38,411 bases of DNA from assembly GCA_015478945.1 (NCBI GenBank), contig JABUQX010088642.1:1-38411 (forward strand). The letters run 5' to 3'. Position numbers and translations under genes: made by a program. Positions 19,374 through 30,584 of the stretch are shown piece after piece. Under the pieces are notes generated by a model. It saw only the letters and a program-made list of their open reading frames with translations, did not search any database and had not been told where the DNA came from. This DNA is from Trachelipus rathkii (lineage: Eukaryota > Arthropoda > Malacostraca > Isopoda > Trachelipodidae). Within the stretch, counting starts at the first letter, position 1; the number at the start of each line of letters is the position of its first letter.

Positions 19374-19600
19374 CTACATACATCTTCCCGGATTTTGGGG
19401 TGAGGTGGCGCGGTAATTACACACAGGAAACAGAAAGTAGTAGAAATAACATGACCAAACGTCAAAAAAAAAGCCTCCACCCCAAATTTGCCGTCCCCTC
19501 CAGTTACCCTTAAGTGAGAACTCGTCACAGTTGAAAAATCCACCCTGGGGCTTCAAGAGACTGTGACAGACCCTCACTGTGGTATCTCGTGAATGTGGGG
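19374..19600 (-). mobile_element. LINE 3' UTR copy on the minus strand
   Basis: The reverse complement (gagataccacagtgagggtc, tgtcacagtctcttgaagcc, cttaagggtaactggagggg ... cacctcaccccaaaatccgggaag) follows the LINE 3' UTR at 8675-8830 base by base with moderate divergence. The 67-residue minus-strand frame here is therefore untranslated LINE sequence, not a gene. Confidence 0.85.
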
Positions 19601-19617
19601 ATCATTCCTTCTATCCA

Positions 19618-19711
19618 TATACTATATATATAGATATATATATATATATATAATATATTATATATATATAGATTAATATATATATATATATTATTTATAT
19701 ATATATATACC

Positions 19712-19774
<63 letters not shown>
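19618..19774. repeat. (AT)n arrays at mariner boundary
   Basis: TA-rich blocks ending exactly where the mariner terminal repeat starts (TA|CAGGGTGTCC at 19776). TA is the usual mariner target, so AT arrays are natural landing sites. Confidence 0.9.
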
Positions 19775-19775
<1 letters not shown>

Positions 19776-19778
<3 letters not shown>

Positions 19779-21030
19779 GGTGTCCTCGCGACTACGTAAC
19801 AGCTGTGTAATCGCGTGATGAAGTATTACGTATGTGACAAAATTTAATAAATAAAACCTGCGTCCTTTAAGTAGCTCTACGAGGTGGGACAGTTAGTTTA
19901 TTTTTGCGCATGCGCAGTAGTCCAAATGCGCGTAACTTTTTTGAATGGAATGTCATATTTTTTATTCCAGATTTGAAATGTACGTATGAAATTATATATA
20001 AATTACTTAACACACTTTTACCTACAGTTTATACCGTACACGCTATCCACGTTCAAAACATTGAATCTTTAATGGTGTACACGACAGACATTGGTAAAAC
20101 AAACACAGGTTAGCAAGATAGTTTTATTACAGTTATGAGTCAGAAGGTATGCCACAGGCCATCAACGTCTGCGGACGTACACTTTTAAAGATGCTGCTCA
20201 AAGTGTCCACCACCTGCATGGATACATGCGCTTGCCCTCTTCATCCGATGTTCTGTCGTTGCCATACCGATGGATATCGGCCGTAATTCCCGACATGCGT
20301 TTTTGAATACGATCCTTCAGATCGTCCACCGAGGTTACTGGGGTAGTGTAGCCTGCATAAACCACAGATTTTAGGTAACCCCACAGGTAATAGTCGAGAG
20401 GGGTCAGGTCGGGTGAGCGGGGGTGGCCACGGCACAGGTCCATATCTCCCGATCCATTTCCCTGGAAACACGGTGTGGGGAAGGTCGTCACACCCCTTGC
20501 ACTGTGTGCAGGACACCCATCTAGTTGAATGTACATGTTGCGCTGTGTCTGAAGTGGCACATCTGCTGCCAGTAATCCTGGGAGGATATATCGCAAGAAA
20601 TGGAGAAAGCGTTCGCCTATGAGGTGTTCATTGTAAAAATAAGGCCCAGTAAGTTGACTGTGAAAGACCCCACACCACACATTGATGGTAAAAATATTCT
20701 GGTGTCGGGCACTGAAAGTGATATGGGGATTTTCATCCGCTCAGTGCCACCAATTCCAACGGTTTATCACTCCATTTGAGGTAAAGCAAGCCTCATCTGT
20801 CACAGGATGTTCTGAAGGAGGTGTACATCCTCATCAAAAACGATTTCTATCAAAGCTCAGAAGCCTAATCTCCTCTCAGCGTCTCCATGATGCAATCCGT
20901 GCACGATGTGCGCCCTCTATGGGGTCGTCACGTTATACGTGATACGACTTCTATGTATGTACAGTCTCTTTGGAAATCCCAAGGACCCTGTTAGCCTGCC
21001 GTAACGATGAACAAGGATTTTCATGGATGT
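19776..21030 (-). mobile_element. Tc1/mariner-type transposon relic
   Basis: One end is visible at 19776 as CAGGGTGTCCTCGCGACTAC directly after a TA dinucleotide. The transposase is encoded on the minus strand, so this is the 3' side. I cannot find a matching inverted end beyond 21000; the other end appears lost or diverged. The non-coding part between the end and the transposase stop (19776-20184) includes a perfect NRF1-type palindrome TGCGCATGCGCA at 19905-19916. Confidence 0.7.
20185..21030 (-). pseudogene. Tc1/mariner transposase, frameshifted
   Basis: On the minus strand: ANRVLGISKETVHT near 20990 (second helix-turn-helix), DEDVHLLQNIL near 20830, VTDEACFTSNGVINRWNWWH (first catalytic Asp, 20750-20815), ADENPHITFSARHQNIFTIN, VWCGVFHSQLTGPYFYNEHL (20620-20680), MYIQLDGCPAHSARGV (second Asp) and RSPDLTPLDYYLWGYLK (third Asp, 20350-20410), ending in shifted frame as CIHAGGGHFEQHL-stop at 20185-20187. 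Transposases of this type insert at TA sites. All three catalytic aspartates are present; nominal spacing between the second and third is about 36 residues, though frameshifts near 20430 and 20220 make this approximate. Not functional as it stands. Confidence 0.85.
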
Positions 21031-22600
21031 ATAAGATAATCTCACGTGAATTTTTTCATTTTTCAAAATATAAGGATACTTGAAATTAATAAAATATTCC
21101 AATAAGATTTATAAAATAGCAGAACTACCTTTGAAGGCTTCTACTTTCTAATTTAACTATGTATTGTAAAATTGGATCATATAATCATATTTATAATTTA
21201 CTTTTAAATATTAATGTATATTATATTTATTTAGAATGAGTCTGAATGACAAAAAAATAATAAAATAACGGTCCAAATGGAAATAATAAAAATATTGAAA
21301 TTAAATTATACCAAGATTGTAAATGAAGGAGGATGAGTGAATGACTAAATAAATATTTGGCTTTGGATTATAAACTTTTGATTCACTAATCAAAGTCCCC
21401 ACTCCCAGACCCCAGTCACTACTGAGTACTGACTACGTACTGTGACTACTGTCAAGCTCATTATCACTGGGCTCATCAGCGTGAGTCAGCAACATTTAAT
21501 TTTTATATGACTGATAAGTCTGATATCTCAGTCGTATGAAGTTATCGTGTGAGAATGACAGTGGTGAAGGAGCAGGGCAGTAACAGGACTCTTAAGCTTT
21601 GCTGCCTTAGCATTAATCATCTCTCTCATTTGGCAAATTTTCAGAATTTCCAGTTCTAAATTATGAGCAATAAAATACTAGTTTTGCAACGTTCTACACA
21701 ACAAAAGTTATATTATATATAACAGAGCCGAAGGCCTTTGCTTACTTTTATTTCCTTAAAAAGTACAGTCACACGACCTTTTGCACATTTCTAAAATTCT
21801 GAATTAAATAATTTATAAAAATGTTACTGAAAGCTGAAACAGAGTAAGAAAACATTAATGAAGCCATAAACAAAATATTATGAATATCAAAATTCAGAAT
21901 ATAAAAATAAAAATATGGGAAAACTTCAACTTCACACTATATTGACAGTACACTCACAGGGCCTCCACACCTTGTGGAAATTTGGAACCAAAAATGGAGA
22001 GTCACACACACTCTCTCAGTGAGATATATATATACACATTTATATATCTAGGCTACTAACCGACGGCCTCGTATGACAATTGTTCAAACATGCTAAATTC
22101 CACAAAACGTATTTGAAATAATTATATACATACGGAAAAAAATCATAATCGTCTTGCTTATCCTTTTAGTTTATAATTTCAGTGTTTTTTACCGTGTAAA
22201 AAAAACAAGGCGATTTTTTGAGTGATGTTCGTTTTGTCTTTTTGTTGACACGCTATTCACTCATGACCCTAGTTCGTTCACAGTGATGCAAATTTCTACT
22301 CGCTCCTCGTGGAGTTGTCTCCTCCTCTGTGTTATCAGTTTGCGTGTTGGGTGTATAGAGAGAATGAACACTTTCGACATGCGGAGCTCTCTAGACTAGC
22401 TGCAGAATCTGCTTCTAAAGCGTCAACAAACTCAACAGTGGATTTTCTAGAGATGATCTATTAAGATAATCTCGTACTCTCTCACGATCAAATATTTTTT
22501 GAACAGAGAGCAAGCAGAAGCAGAGGATTCTGAGTAACAGGGAATTGCCATGGTAGGTGTGTGCCAAAACGAAATCACTTGTAACGAGAAAATACGGTCA
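21031..22600. other. Unassigned AT-rich spacer
   Basis: Unique-looking sequence with a short degenerate repeat of gactactg/gtactgactac at 21415-21455. No exon, RNA gene or element end that I can support. Confidence 0.5.
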
Positions 22601-24429
22601 GTAAGATACACGTAAGTAAGAAGCGAATGATGAAAAGAATGTATAACAGGAGTGACGGGCGGGATATACGAAAAGGAATGAGCGTTAGGCTCATAGAAAC
22701 GTGTGCGGCAACCACGATATAGAGTAAAGTTCCAAAGAATCGCATATATTAAGAGATAATACTAATTAGCGACATAAAAGAGATATGGTTAGTAAGAAGC
22801 AGAGACAGACATTGTAAGCGAATATAGGAAGTTAAGTCCAAAGGAGAGAGAGCAAATAGAGTATATGAAAGAGAAAGAGGCGGACGAGGGCATCCAAAGC
22901 TAAGGCAGACGCAAGACACTAGCCCGACAAGAGAGCGCATGATATGATTGGGATACAGCAACACAGTAAGAAACTGACCGAGAGTGCAGAAACGGGAACA
23001 CACAAGCCAGACAATAACAAAAGAGAGGAGAAAGAAGAAGTAAGGAAAGAGAGTGTAAACAACAAGTCATATAATATGAGAAGGAGCACAGCATCTCAAG
23101 AGCAACTAAAGTAAGAGAAGAGGAGTAAGAAAAGCAGCGCGAGAGCCCAGTAAAGAAAAAGGAAATGCCGCACGTGCCTCGATCATAAACTCTAATAAAG
23201 GGCAAAAAAGTGAAGATAACTTAAAATAAATCAGCAATGTAAACAAAGAGCATCTTCGCCATACCGTCACATGGCGAAAATAGATGATTTTGAAAATAAA
23301 AAGGAATATGAAAATATAAGCATTTAATGGGGACCTTGAGGAAATATTAGGTGGGTTTCGTTGTGAAAGAAGAAAAGTGGAGAAATAGGCATTATAATAG
23401 AACACGCATGAGGTACTAGAGCGCTGAAAAAAAGATGAAGATGAGAGTAAAGTAATAAGTGAGAATAGAGAGAGAAACGAACGAGAGTGCAAATGTAAAC
23501 TATAAATCCAATAATAAACTGAGATCAAAATAAGAAACTCACGAGTCCAGATTATATAAGAATTTTTTAATAAATAATAATAGCGGGGTAAATAATTTCC
23601 GGAAAAAATAAACAATATAATTATAATAATACATACGAAATAAAATAAGTGATAATTATAAAGAATTTTTTAATAAATAATAACTAGCGGGGCATATATT
23701 CCGGAACAAAATAATCAATCATCACTTCCACAACTCTTCTCTAACATTCTTCTCATTTCTTCTCATAATCAATAATAAATTTTAAAATATATATCTCGGA
23801 GTATACAATAACCTAGCGCAGCGTTTTATCAGCTGAACTAAGAGACAAATTCCATTTTTAATTAATAAATTAATATTTATATTTCATAATGATTATTGAA
23901 CAAGAAATAAGTCAATACTTAACTCACATATAAATCTGGAGATCTGAGCCCTATCATAGATAGATAATAGAAGAGCAAGTGATGATATATAATCGCACGC
24001 CATCTCTCCAAAATGATATCAGTATATATCATAATTAATGAATTATGCTACGAATGAGATCTCTATATATATATCTCCCGTAATACTCGAGACCTGAAGT
24101 AATTAATTAGAGTATTGAATAATGCACATAAATCTTAATTCATCAGATATAGATGACTCATCTCTTACTATATAAGGAACTAATATAAGTGAGTATTAAC
24201 AACTCTCGATGAAATTACTGCAATATTATAAAGATGATCTAGTATATGTTATTAAAAAATTTATGATTGCGACACTCTTATGTCGAAATATGTCTCTCTC
24301 TCGAGTAAGAAGGCTCGGAGTTTACGGCATCATTATATGTTCCCCTAATGTCAATATCAAATAAGATCTAGTATCGTGGATAAACCCAATATTACGGGAT
24401 AGGTATTAGAGATATAAGTTTCTATAATA
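22600..24429. other. Purine-rich then AT-rich scrambled block
   Basis: The plus strand is strongly purine-rich at about 22600-23500 (gaga/aaga runs), giving long but meaningless Ser/Leu/Phe-rich minus-strand frames. A fragment ERANRVYERERGGRGHPKLR at about 22845-22905 is faintly like a LINE C-terminal GRGRPKLRW segment, but it is too weak to call. See also the direct repeat at 23558. Confidence 0.4.
23558..23717. repeat. Direct repeat, two units about 103 bp apart
   Basis: aagaattttttaataaataa followed by tagcggggta-aat-ttccggaa occurs at 23558-23604 and again at 23661-23706, differing by a few bases. Spacing about 103 bases. Confidence 0.85.
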
Positions 24430-24870
24430 GTTTTAAGGTTCAATAAATCAGTAGGACATACTCATTAAGTTACCTTTATGTGGCGAGTAGATATTACAAA
24501 GTTTAATTTATTAACTATATTATCAGTCTGAATCCGATATCTACTCATTATTGTGGACCTAATTATTCCGTTTAAAGGATATCACTAAAGAGACAATAGT
24601 ACAAACTTTAATAAACCAGCTGATTCCGCATTGTGGAATTTCCAGCCACCTCGTCTCAGATCACGAAGCAATATACTTTAATATCACACTAATTTATGAG
24701 TAAGTGAGCGTGGTGTAAACTACTAGGTATAATATATATTATATAGTTAACTCACAAACTAACTGGACCAGATATATTACAACCCAGCTATCTGAACGGA
24801 AAATGTAGAAGTGTGACCAATCAATAGGTAATATTGAATTATATTATTAACAGCATTAGCAGCTCATATT
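24430..24870 (+). pseudogene. LTR-retrotransposon integrase catalytic core remnant
   Basis: MWRVDITKFNLL (24478-24510; first catalytic Asp in VDI), then after an in-frame stop RYLLIIVDLIIPF (24535-24573), then one base shifted KDITKETIVQTLINQLIPHC and GISSHLVSDHEAIYF (24575-24680; second Asp in SDH). The two aspartates are about 56 residues apart, as expected for a D,D-35-E integrase core. Near 24795-24830 codons like NGK-VEKCDQSIGN could hold the glutamate (24808-24810) after a small insertion. Integrases insert retroelement cDNA into the genome. The fragment carries indels and a stop, and no RT, RNase H or LTR can be recognised next to it. Confidence 0.65.
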
Positions 24871-27800
24871 GTTGGCTCAGAGCATATGAGGGCATGAAAA
24901 TATCCAAGATAATGGTGTTGTGAACGTATTACTATTAATTACCGTTTGTATTTATTCGCTCTATTAAGCTAGCACCATCTCATAGAAGTATAAGTGCATC
25001 TGACTACCCCAGTATATAATTATGATTATTATTAATACGCGCCTCTATCATGAGTAGATTAATATTCACGCACTTCCTGCGTGGAGCAGTTTGATACTCC
25101 TGGCCTCTGTTAGCAAGCACCGACTTATATAACGGTGGTGATGCCAGCAGCGGCGTGTCACAAAAAGACAAATAGACTATAGCCTCCACTCCAGCATTAG
25201 TAAAAAGATATAAGCTGTGTTTATATATATTGGCTAGCGCTCCTTAGCCCAGAGAACAAATCTACAAATTCGGAACGGTCTTCTTCCCAAAAGAACTTAG
25301 AAAGAAGTTCAAAAAATCATATTAGTAAAGAATCAACAAGTCTATGTATAGACTCTAGCTCTCCGCGTGTATAGATACCGTATCGCCCGAGTGTGGACGG
25401 AGGACTCGAACGTTACGAGCGCGCACTCCTGTAAGTGTCGGGGCTTGACATAGAATCTCACCACAAAGTCAAGATGTGTAGACCGGCCTTTACTCTTCAT
25501 AATTAATAGGATATCATATTATATCGGTGGGTCGTGAGTGATGGGTAACTCTAAAAAGCAGCATAATCTGTACACAATCTTCTATCTCTCGCACTAGTGT
25601 GCCACACGCTTCCTCTGACCGAAAAGATCCCAAGTACCGTGCGTGAGAATTACTTTCTCAGATGGGAAATAGAGGAGAGTAAATGTGGTTTATCAGAATA
25701 CTATATTCAACACTGAGCGTAAGTAGATAATCTTACGTTATAGGAAAGGAGGAGAAAATAAGAGTCAAAGGACGCGATTTTGAGCTGCCTTATCAATAAT
25801 ATAGGTAACTTAGTTACGTCAGTGAGCTTATCAAAAATACATTTGTATAGGTGGTTAATTATTCATATAATGTAGTTCTTTCCCTACTATATTCATAAGT
25901 ATATTTTCCACCCTAGTCTTCCACTTTCTCAGTACTTTCCTATATGCATTTACTACTTAGTATACCAATTCTAAGATAATGAGGATAGGAGCTAGTGGAA
26001 TTAAGTAGTAATATAATACTGTGTAGTAAACATAAATCACCCATAACTGTTCACTCCTGCTGAGGATTCATAGTGCAGGCACACGATTATAGGAATTTAT
26101 ACTTTTATTCAGCACAACTCTGAGGTAAAATTCACACAATGATATATAGCACATATGAGATATTATTTCTATGATGAGAATCTTATATGTGCTCTATATA
26201 ACCTAGCAATGTCATATAGAGTGATATAATTACTAATACATACAATGCTTTAGAAGACAAACTATAGAGCAAGTCAGCCGTATACACCTTTAAAAAAATA
26301 TCTATGTTAGAGCATAGACAAATCAACTCTCAAAGTTGTACATAAAATGATTATGTTTTGACCCTTCTCCCTCATCTGGACGTGATAGGAAGATTGGCTC
26401 AAACTTCAAGATAGTAGCCCTAGATGGCGTGTATAAGTACTAGCCACCTAATGCTTTTGAGACCCAGACGTTTTGAGACATTACTACTACATGGGTGAGA
26501 GCTTAGAAGTGACTAGAAATTGACTTTGAATTAATATATATAAATTTAAAGCCATATAGTGTACCTCTTCGACGTAACAGATGCTTACAAATTTAGACAC
26601 ATAAAATTTAAGCTCCAGTGCCCAATTATATACTTAGAATGAACTAGATTAATATTTAACTGTGAGTGAGTATATTAATATTAGAGTGAATTTATATTGA
26701 CTTAGGATAATTCACCGAGAGTGACTTTGGACAATATTGAGTGCCTTAGAATACAATTGACTATTTAATTATAAACACAGATATATTTTGAAAATTGTAT
26801 ACAATTCTATGGTACATAAATTATGTAAATTTCAAATACTTCTATAGATTCACAACTCTGCACAGAATAGTATCTAATCATCAAAAACCATTGACCACGG
26901 TATAATAATTTAATAGATATTTATTATGATCTTAAGTATACATTTATAACTTAGACAATAAGACTGTGGCTACGCTACTCTCAATCTGAGATCACAAATA
27001 TATAGTAAAGCTAGTTAGTATATTATATTAGATTTTTAAATTATCAATATAAAAAGTATTCATTTATTATTTTCGTTCACGAAAGTTTATGAAATAAACC
27101 GAAACGATTTGAAAATTTTGTTACTAACAGTTAAACTTTTATATATTTTTATATTTAACATATTCACAAGCGATATCGTATTAAACGGTAAAATATAAAT
27201 TAAGTTTAAACTATAATTTCAACTTCGTATATTATAACAACTTCCTAACATAATTGACGGTAAAGACCAACAATACAATATAAGGTCATCTACCATGTCA
27301 AGTGATTCAATTATGGAAAATTCTTAATGCTAAGGAGCTACAAGATATAGGTTATAATTATATAAAATTCTTACGTAATTGAGTAAGTGGTAAAGTAAAA
27401 ATATTATTAATTAAGGGATTGGGTAATAATTATAATATGATAACTGTGTGAATTTTAATTAGAGATCGATTATTATTGACTATCCTTTTTCTAAATCACT
27501 TTAGTACAAGGACCTTAGTGATGATTTATTCAGAAACTCCAAATATGATATTTTTCGATTCTCAGTTCTTATTAGCTTATATTCATATTAAGTTTAAATA
27601 GTGTAAGAAAATGAAATGAAAAATAATTTATGTATTATATATAATAAATAAATATGATTGTGTTCTTTCTATGGATGCACAGTTCTTAATTCACATCATA
27701 ATGTATTAAAAAAAAAAAAAACTTGAGATATTTTTTGTTTTAAAAAAAAAACTATATTGATTATTGTATTATTAAAAAAAAAAAGTTTTTTTTCTTACCC

Positions 27801-28639
27801 TGATATATAACAGTCGTTCCCTCGTAGAGAACGCGGTCTATTTGCTATATACTAGCGAGTGTGGTAATACAAAGTATAAAAAGGAAAAATTATAAATAAA
27901 TACAAAAAATATAATTATTTAAATTTGCCTAAATTACATATGTGGCATTAAGAAATTAGATATATAAAAATTTAATAATATTTGACAAAAATTAAAATTA
28001 AAATATACAATATTGTAACACAGATATAATAAATAAAGGAAAAAGAAAAAGAATTATTAGTGCATAGCTATAAAAATATTATGGACAACATAGCTATGTC
28101 GGAATAATTTATTTTTATTTACCTGAGCAAACAAAGAAATTTCATTGTTGTCTAAATTTTACCATTAATTAAGTAAAAAAAAAACTTTTCCCGCTATTTT
28201 GATTTATAACTTGCTCAGATGCTATTAACCAATTGTGATATTGATCTAAATTAGAGAACCAATGATAATGCATTTGTCAATTTCATCAATGTTTCTCTAC
28301 TCAGAGAAATATATCCAAATTGGTAATTCTTATTATTGACTATCTCCTACTTTATAATTCTCATGTAGAAATGTAAGTTGGTTCTCTCTCACTTTTCATC
28401 TCTAGCTGTTGAACTGATAACATTAACTTCATCTACCAGCAAACGCATCAAAAAAAGGGATCTATCACAAGATGAAAATAACTATATTTAATAAATGTAA
28501 ACTTTAATTAAGAAAAATCTAATGTATTTTGCCAATTTTATGTGCAACCATTTGTGTAAACCTGTGTATATCAAATAAGAAATAATTAATAAAAGATATT
28601 AATGGAGTCAGATTTTATTCACCTTCGAGGATTATTATT
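24871..28639. other. Long block without recognisable genes
   Basis: About 3.8 kb of AT-rich sequence dense in stop codons in all frames. The longest ATG frame (25004-25189, minus) has no recognisable content. Short poly(A) runs occur near 27708 and 27742. It reads like degraded or poorly polished transposon sequence; the integrase remnant just upstream suggests some of it is retroelement-derived. Confidence 0.45.
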
Positions 28640-29382
28640 TAAGTTGGTGTACTGGCTATTCAGTGGGTGAAACACCACTGCGGGATTTATTGTCCTTGGC
28701 GGTTTCTGATTCGTATTTCAAGTTTGATGGCGATATCTATCAGCAGTTGGATGGAGTCGCCATTGGGTCTCCCTTGGGCCCGACCTTTGCCAATATTTTT
28801 AAGAACCATTATGAAAAAAGCGTATTTGGGTGGATCGCAGCCCGCAGGGTTGTTCATCGATTTTCTATCAGAGATATGTTGAAGATGTTTTTTGCATCTT
28901 TAATACTTTGGATGAGACAGATAGTTTCTGTCGGTTGATTAACTCAAGTCACCCTAATACACGTTTCACTATGGAGGTGGAGGAGCGAGGTGCCTTGGCC
29001 TTTCTAGGATGTTCTTATTACTAAACATGTTGGCCAGTTTTCTACCTCAGTATACAGGAAGAAAACATTCACTCCATTAGGTCTCAATTTCTATAGCTTC
29101 ATCCCTCGATCGTATCTACAGAATTCCATCTCCACATTAGTCGGAAGAGCCATTAATGTATGTTCCGATTATTTTTCATCGCATTTTGAATTAGAGTTTC
29201 TGCTTGGTTATTTTGATAGAAATTGTTTTCCGACTGATTTAATATATGAAAGAATACGTTCCATACTCGGAGAAACTTACCACCCCAGAGTACGTAAGGC
29301 ATTGGCACCGAAGAAGGTTCTACGTGTCATTCTTCCTTTTATTGGGGAGACTTCGACATTATTAAGGAGTGAGTTGGAGTGA
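28640..29382 (+). pseudogene. Penelope-like element reverse transcriptase
   Basis: The frame starting at 28663 reads TPLRDLLSLAVSDSYFKFDG, DIYQQLDGVAIGSPLGPTFA, NIFKNHYEKSVF, the RT palm block characteristic of Penelope-like elements (Q-DGVAMGSPLGPxxAN). The next frame has YQRYVEDVFCIFNTLDETDS (catalytic YxDD box, here YVED), INSSHPNTRFTMEVEERGAL, AFLGC. A third, uninterrupted frame from about 29026 to a TGA at 29380 has no ATG: SVYRKKTFTPLGLNFYSFIP, RSYLQNSISTLVGRAINVC, ELEFLLGYFDRNCFPTDLIY, KVLRVILPFIGETSTLL. The order is correct for a Penelope RT thumb and linker. The N-terminal part is missing left of 28640. Frameshifts sit near 28905, 29010 and 29040. Confidence 0.88.
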
Positions 29383-29496
29383 GTTTTGTCTAGGAGTGGG
29401 CCTCTGTAAAGTTCCAGTTTGTCCTTGTCAATAACTTCAAAATCTCTTCTTTTTTTCAGTTACAAAGATCGCTTGCCTGAAAGCTTATGTCTGGTG

Positions 29497-29497
29497 T

Positions 29498-29580
<83 letters not shown>
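29497..29580. repeat. (AT)n microsatellite between Penelope RT and endonuclease
   Basis: Nearly pure AT repeat lying between the RT linker and the endonuclease remnant of the Penelope-like element, where the GIY-YIG motif would be expected. Confidence 0.95.
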
Positions 29581-29584
<4 letters not shown>

Positions 29585-29589
29585 TATGA

Positions 29590-29865
29590 TATATATAACT
29601 GTTCTTCGCTGAGGTCATGCTCGCACATTGTTCAGCTACAACTCCCTTCGCAAAAAGGCTTGCGAGCACATTGGGGCATTGGTCACCGTACCAGGTTCTC
29701 CTTCTCAACACAAGGAGTATTCCGCCGCAAAGAGAACATTGCCAATTCTCATGCGTTTCCATACGTTTTCAAAATTTTAAATTCCTTTATTCCTTATCCA
29801 ACAAAACATTCTCTTTTGTTACCGTATCTTTGCACGTTAATTAAATAACAGGCCAATCTTAACAA
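29590..29865 (+). pseudogene. Penelope-like GIY-YIG endonuclease remnant
   Basis: SYNSLRKKACEHIG (29633-29676) fits the SLRxRxxEHxG segment that follows the GIY-YIG motif in Penelope endonucleases. After frame changes come YRTRFSFSTQG-like codons, HCQFSCVSIRFQNFKFLY and NKTFSFVTVSLHVN (near 29740-29840), and a possible closing LIK-QANLNK (29836-29866) resembling the ...xKLKPNLN end of this domain. The GIY-YIG residues themselves are not visible; an AT array occupies their place. This nuclease nicks target DNA during insertion. The last codons overlap the proposed exon at 29852. Confidence 0.6.
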
Positions 29866-30028
29866 AATTAGATCAGACAACAAAATTGTATATTTCACCA
29901 TTAGTCAACTCAATATTGAAGGATGGACAACACCTCCTGAATTTCCACAGGCTCCGCCTCCAAAGTTAACATCGATAGAGATTGGTCTCCTTTTATATCA
30001 GTCTCCTGATGGAAGGATTCCTCTCCAG
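29852..30028 (+). CDS. Candidate third exon, same gene or Penelope-derived tail
   Basis: A fully open 59-codon stretch between a possible acceptor (ttaaataacag|GCC) and a good donor (CTCCAG|gtaaat), phase 0 at both ends and thus in frame with the exon ending at 9939. The peptide starts ANLNKIRSDNKIVYFTISQL, has GWTTPPEFPQAPPPKL, and ends IGLLLYQSPDGRIPLQ. Proline-rich, no domain recognised. The first residues also look like the end of the adjacent Penelope endonuclease, so the true acceptor may lie elsewhere, the exon may have captured element sequence, or the stretch may not be an exon. Membership in the NRF1/EWG-like gene is inferred only from strand, phase and splice signals. Confidence 0.4.
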
Positions 30029-30480
30029 GTAAATTGTCGGGAATAATATAAATTAATAATCATTAGTAATCTTATTACTAAATTTATAGTTTTTATTTAT
30101 TTATTTAATAATTTGTTTATAATTTAATAGGATTAATTTTTCTCTGGTTTTTTTTTTTCTCGTTTACTTTTTAGTCCGTTAAAGGCTATTTGTGTGTTCA
30201 TTTTTTCCTAACTTCTTTCCTTTAGTTTTGTATTTATTTATAATAACAATATACAGGTTATTTATCCTCCCTTCCTCTTCTAGTGATACCCTCATCCACA
30301 ATATATTTTTATATGTTCATTATTATGCTAATACTATAAGTATATTCCACTACTCGAGATCAGAAAATTTGACACGAACTTAAGATTAAATGCCTGCCAC
30401 CTCGTTCTGTCTTTGGCATTTACCTTATAAGAACCAGATTCAATAAGGAACCACAATAACTTATGAAAAAATAAAAAATA
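30029..30480. other. Unassigned intron-like spacer
   Basis: T-rich, unique-looking sequence after the candidate donor. No further exon with convincing splice sites and coding character. Confidence 0.5.
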
Positions 30481-30538
30481 ATATATATATAAAGTATATA
30501 TAATATATATAAAATATAATAATAATAATAATAATAAT

Positions 30539-30584
<46 letters not shown>

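Noticed and set aside
19374..19577. 67-residue minus-strand frame
   Set aside because: Aligns with the LINE 3' UTR downstream of the stop codon, so untranslated.
21400..21460. Possible short tandem or CRISPR-like repeat (gactactg)
   Set aside because: Irregular 8-12 base repeats without spacers; simple degenerate repeat in a eukaryotic intron.
22845..22905. Possible LINE C-terminal fragment (ERANRVYERERGGRGHPKLR)
   Set aside because: Only a weak resemblance over about 20 residues in low-complexity purine-rich sequence, with no RWFGH-like block upstream.
22749..23615. Three overlapping Ser/Leu-rich minus-strand frames
   Set aside because: Complement of a purine-rich strand, which yields TCT/CTT/TTC codons; nothing recognised.
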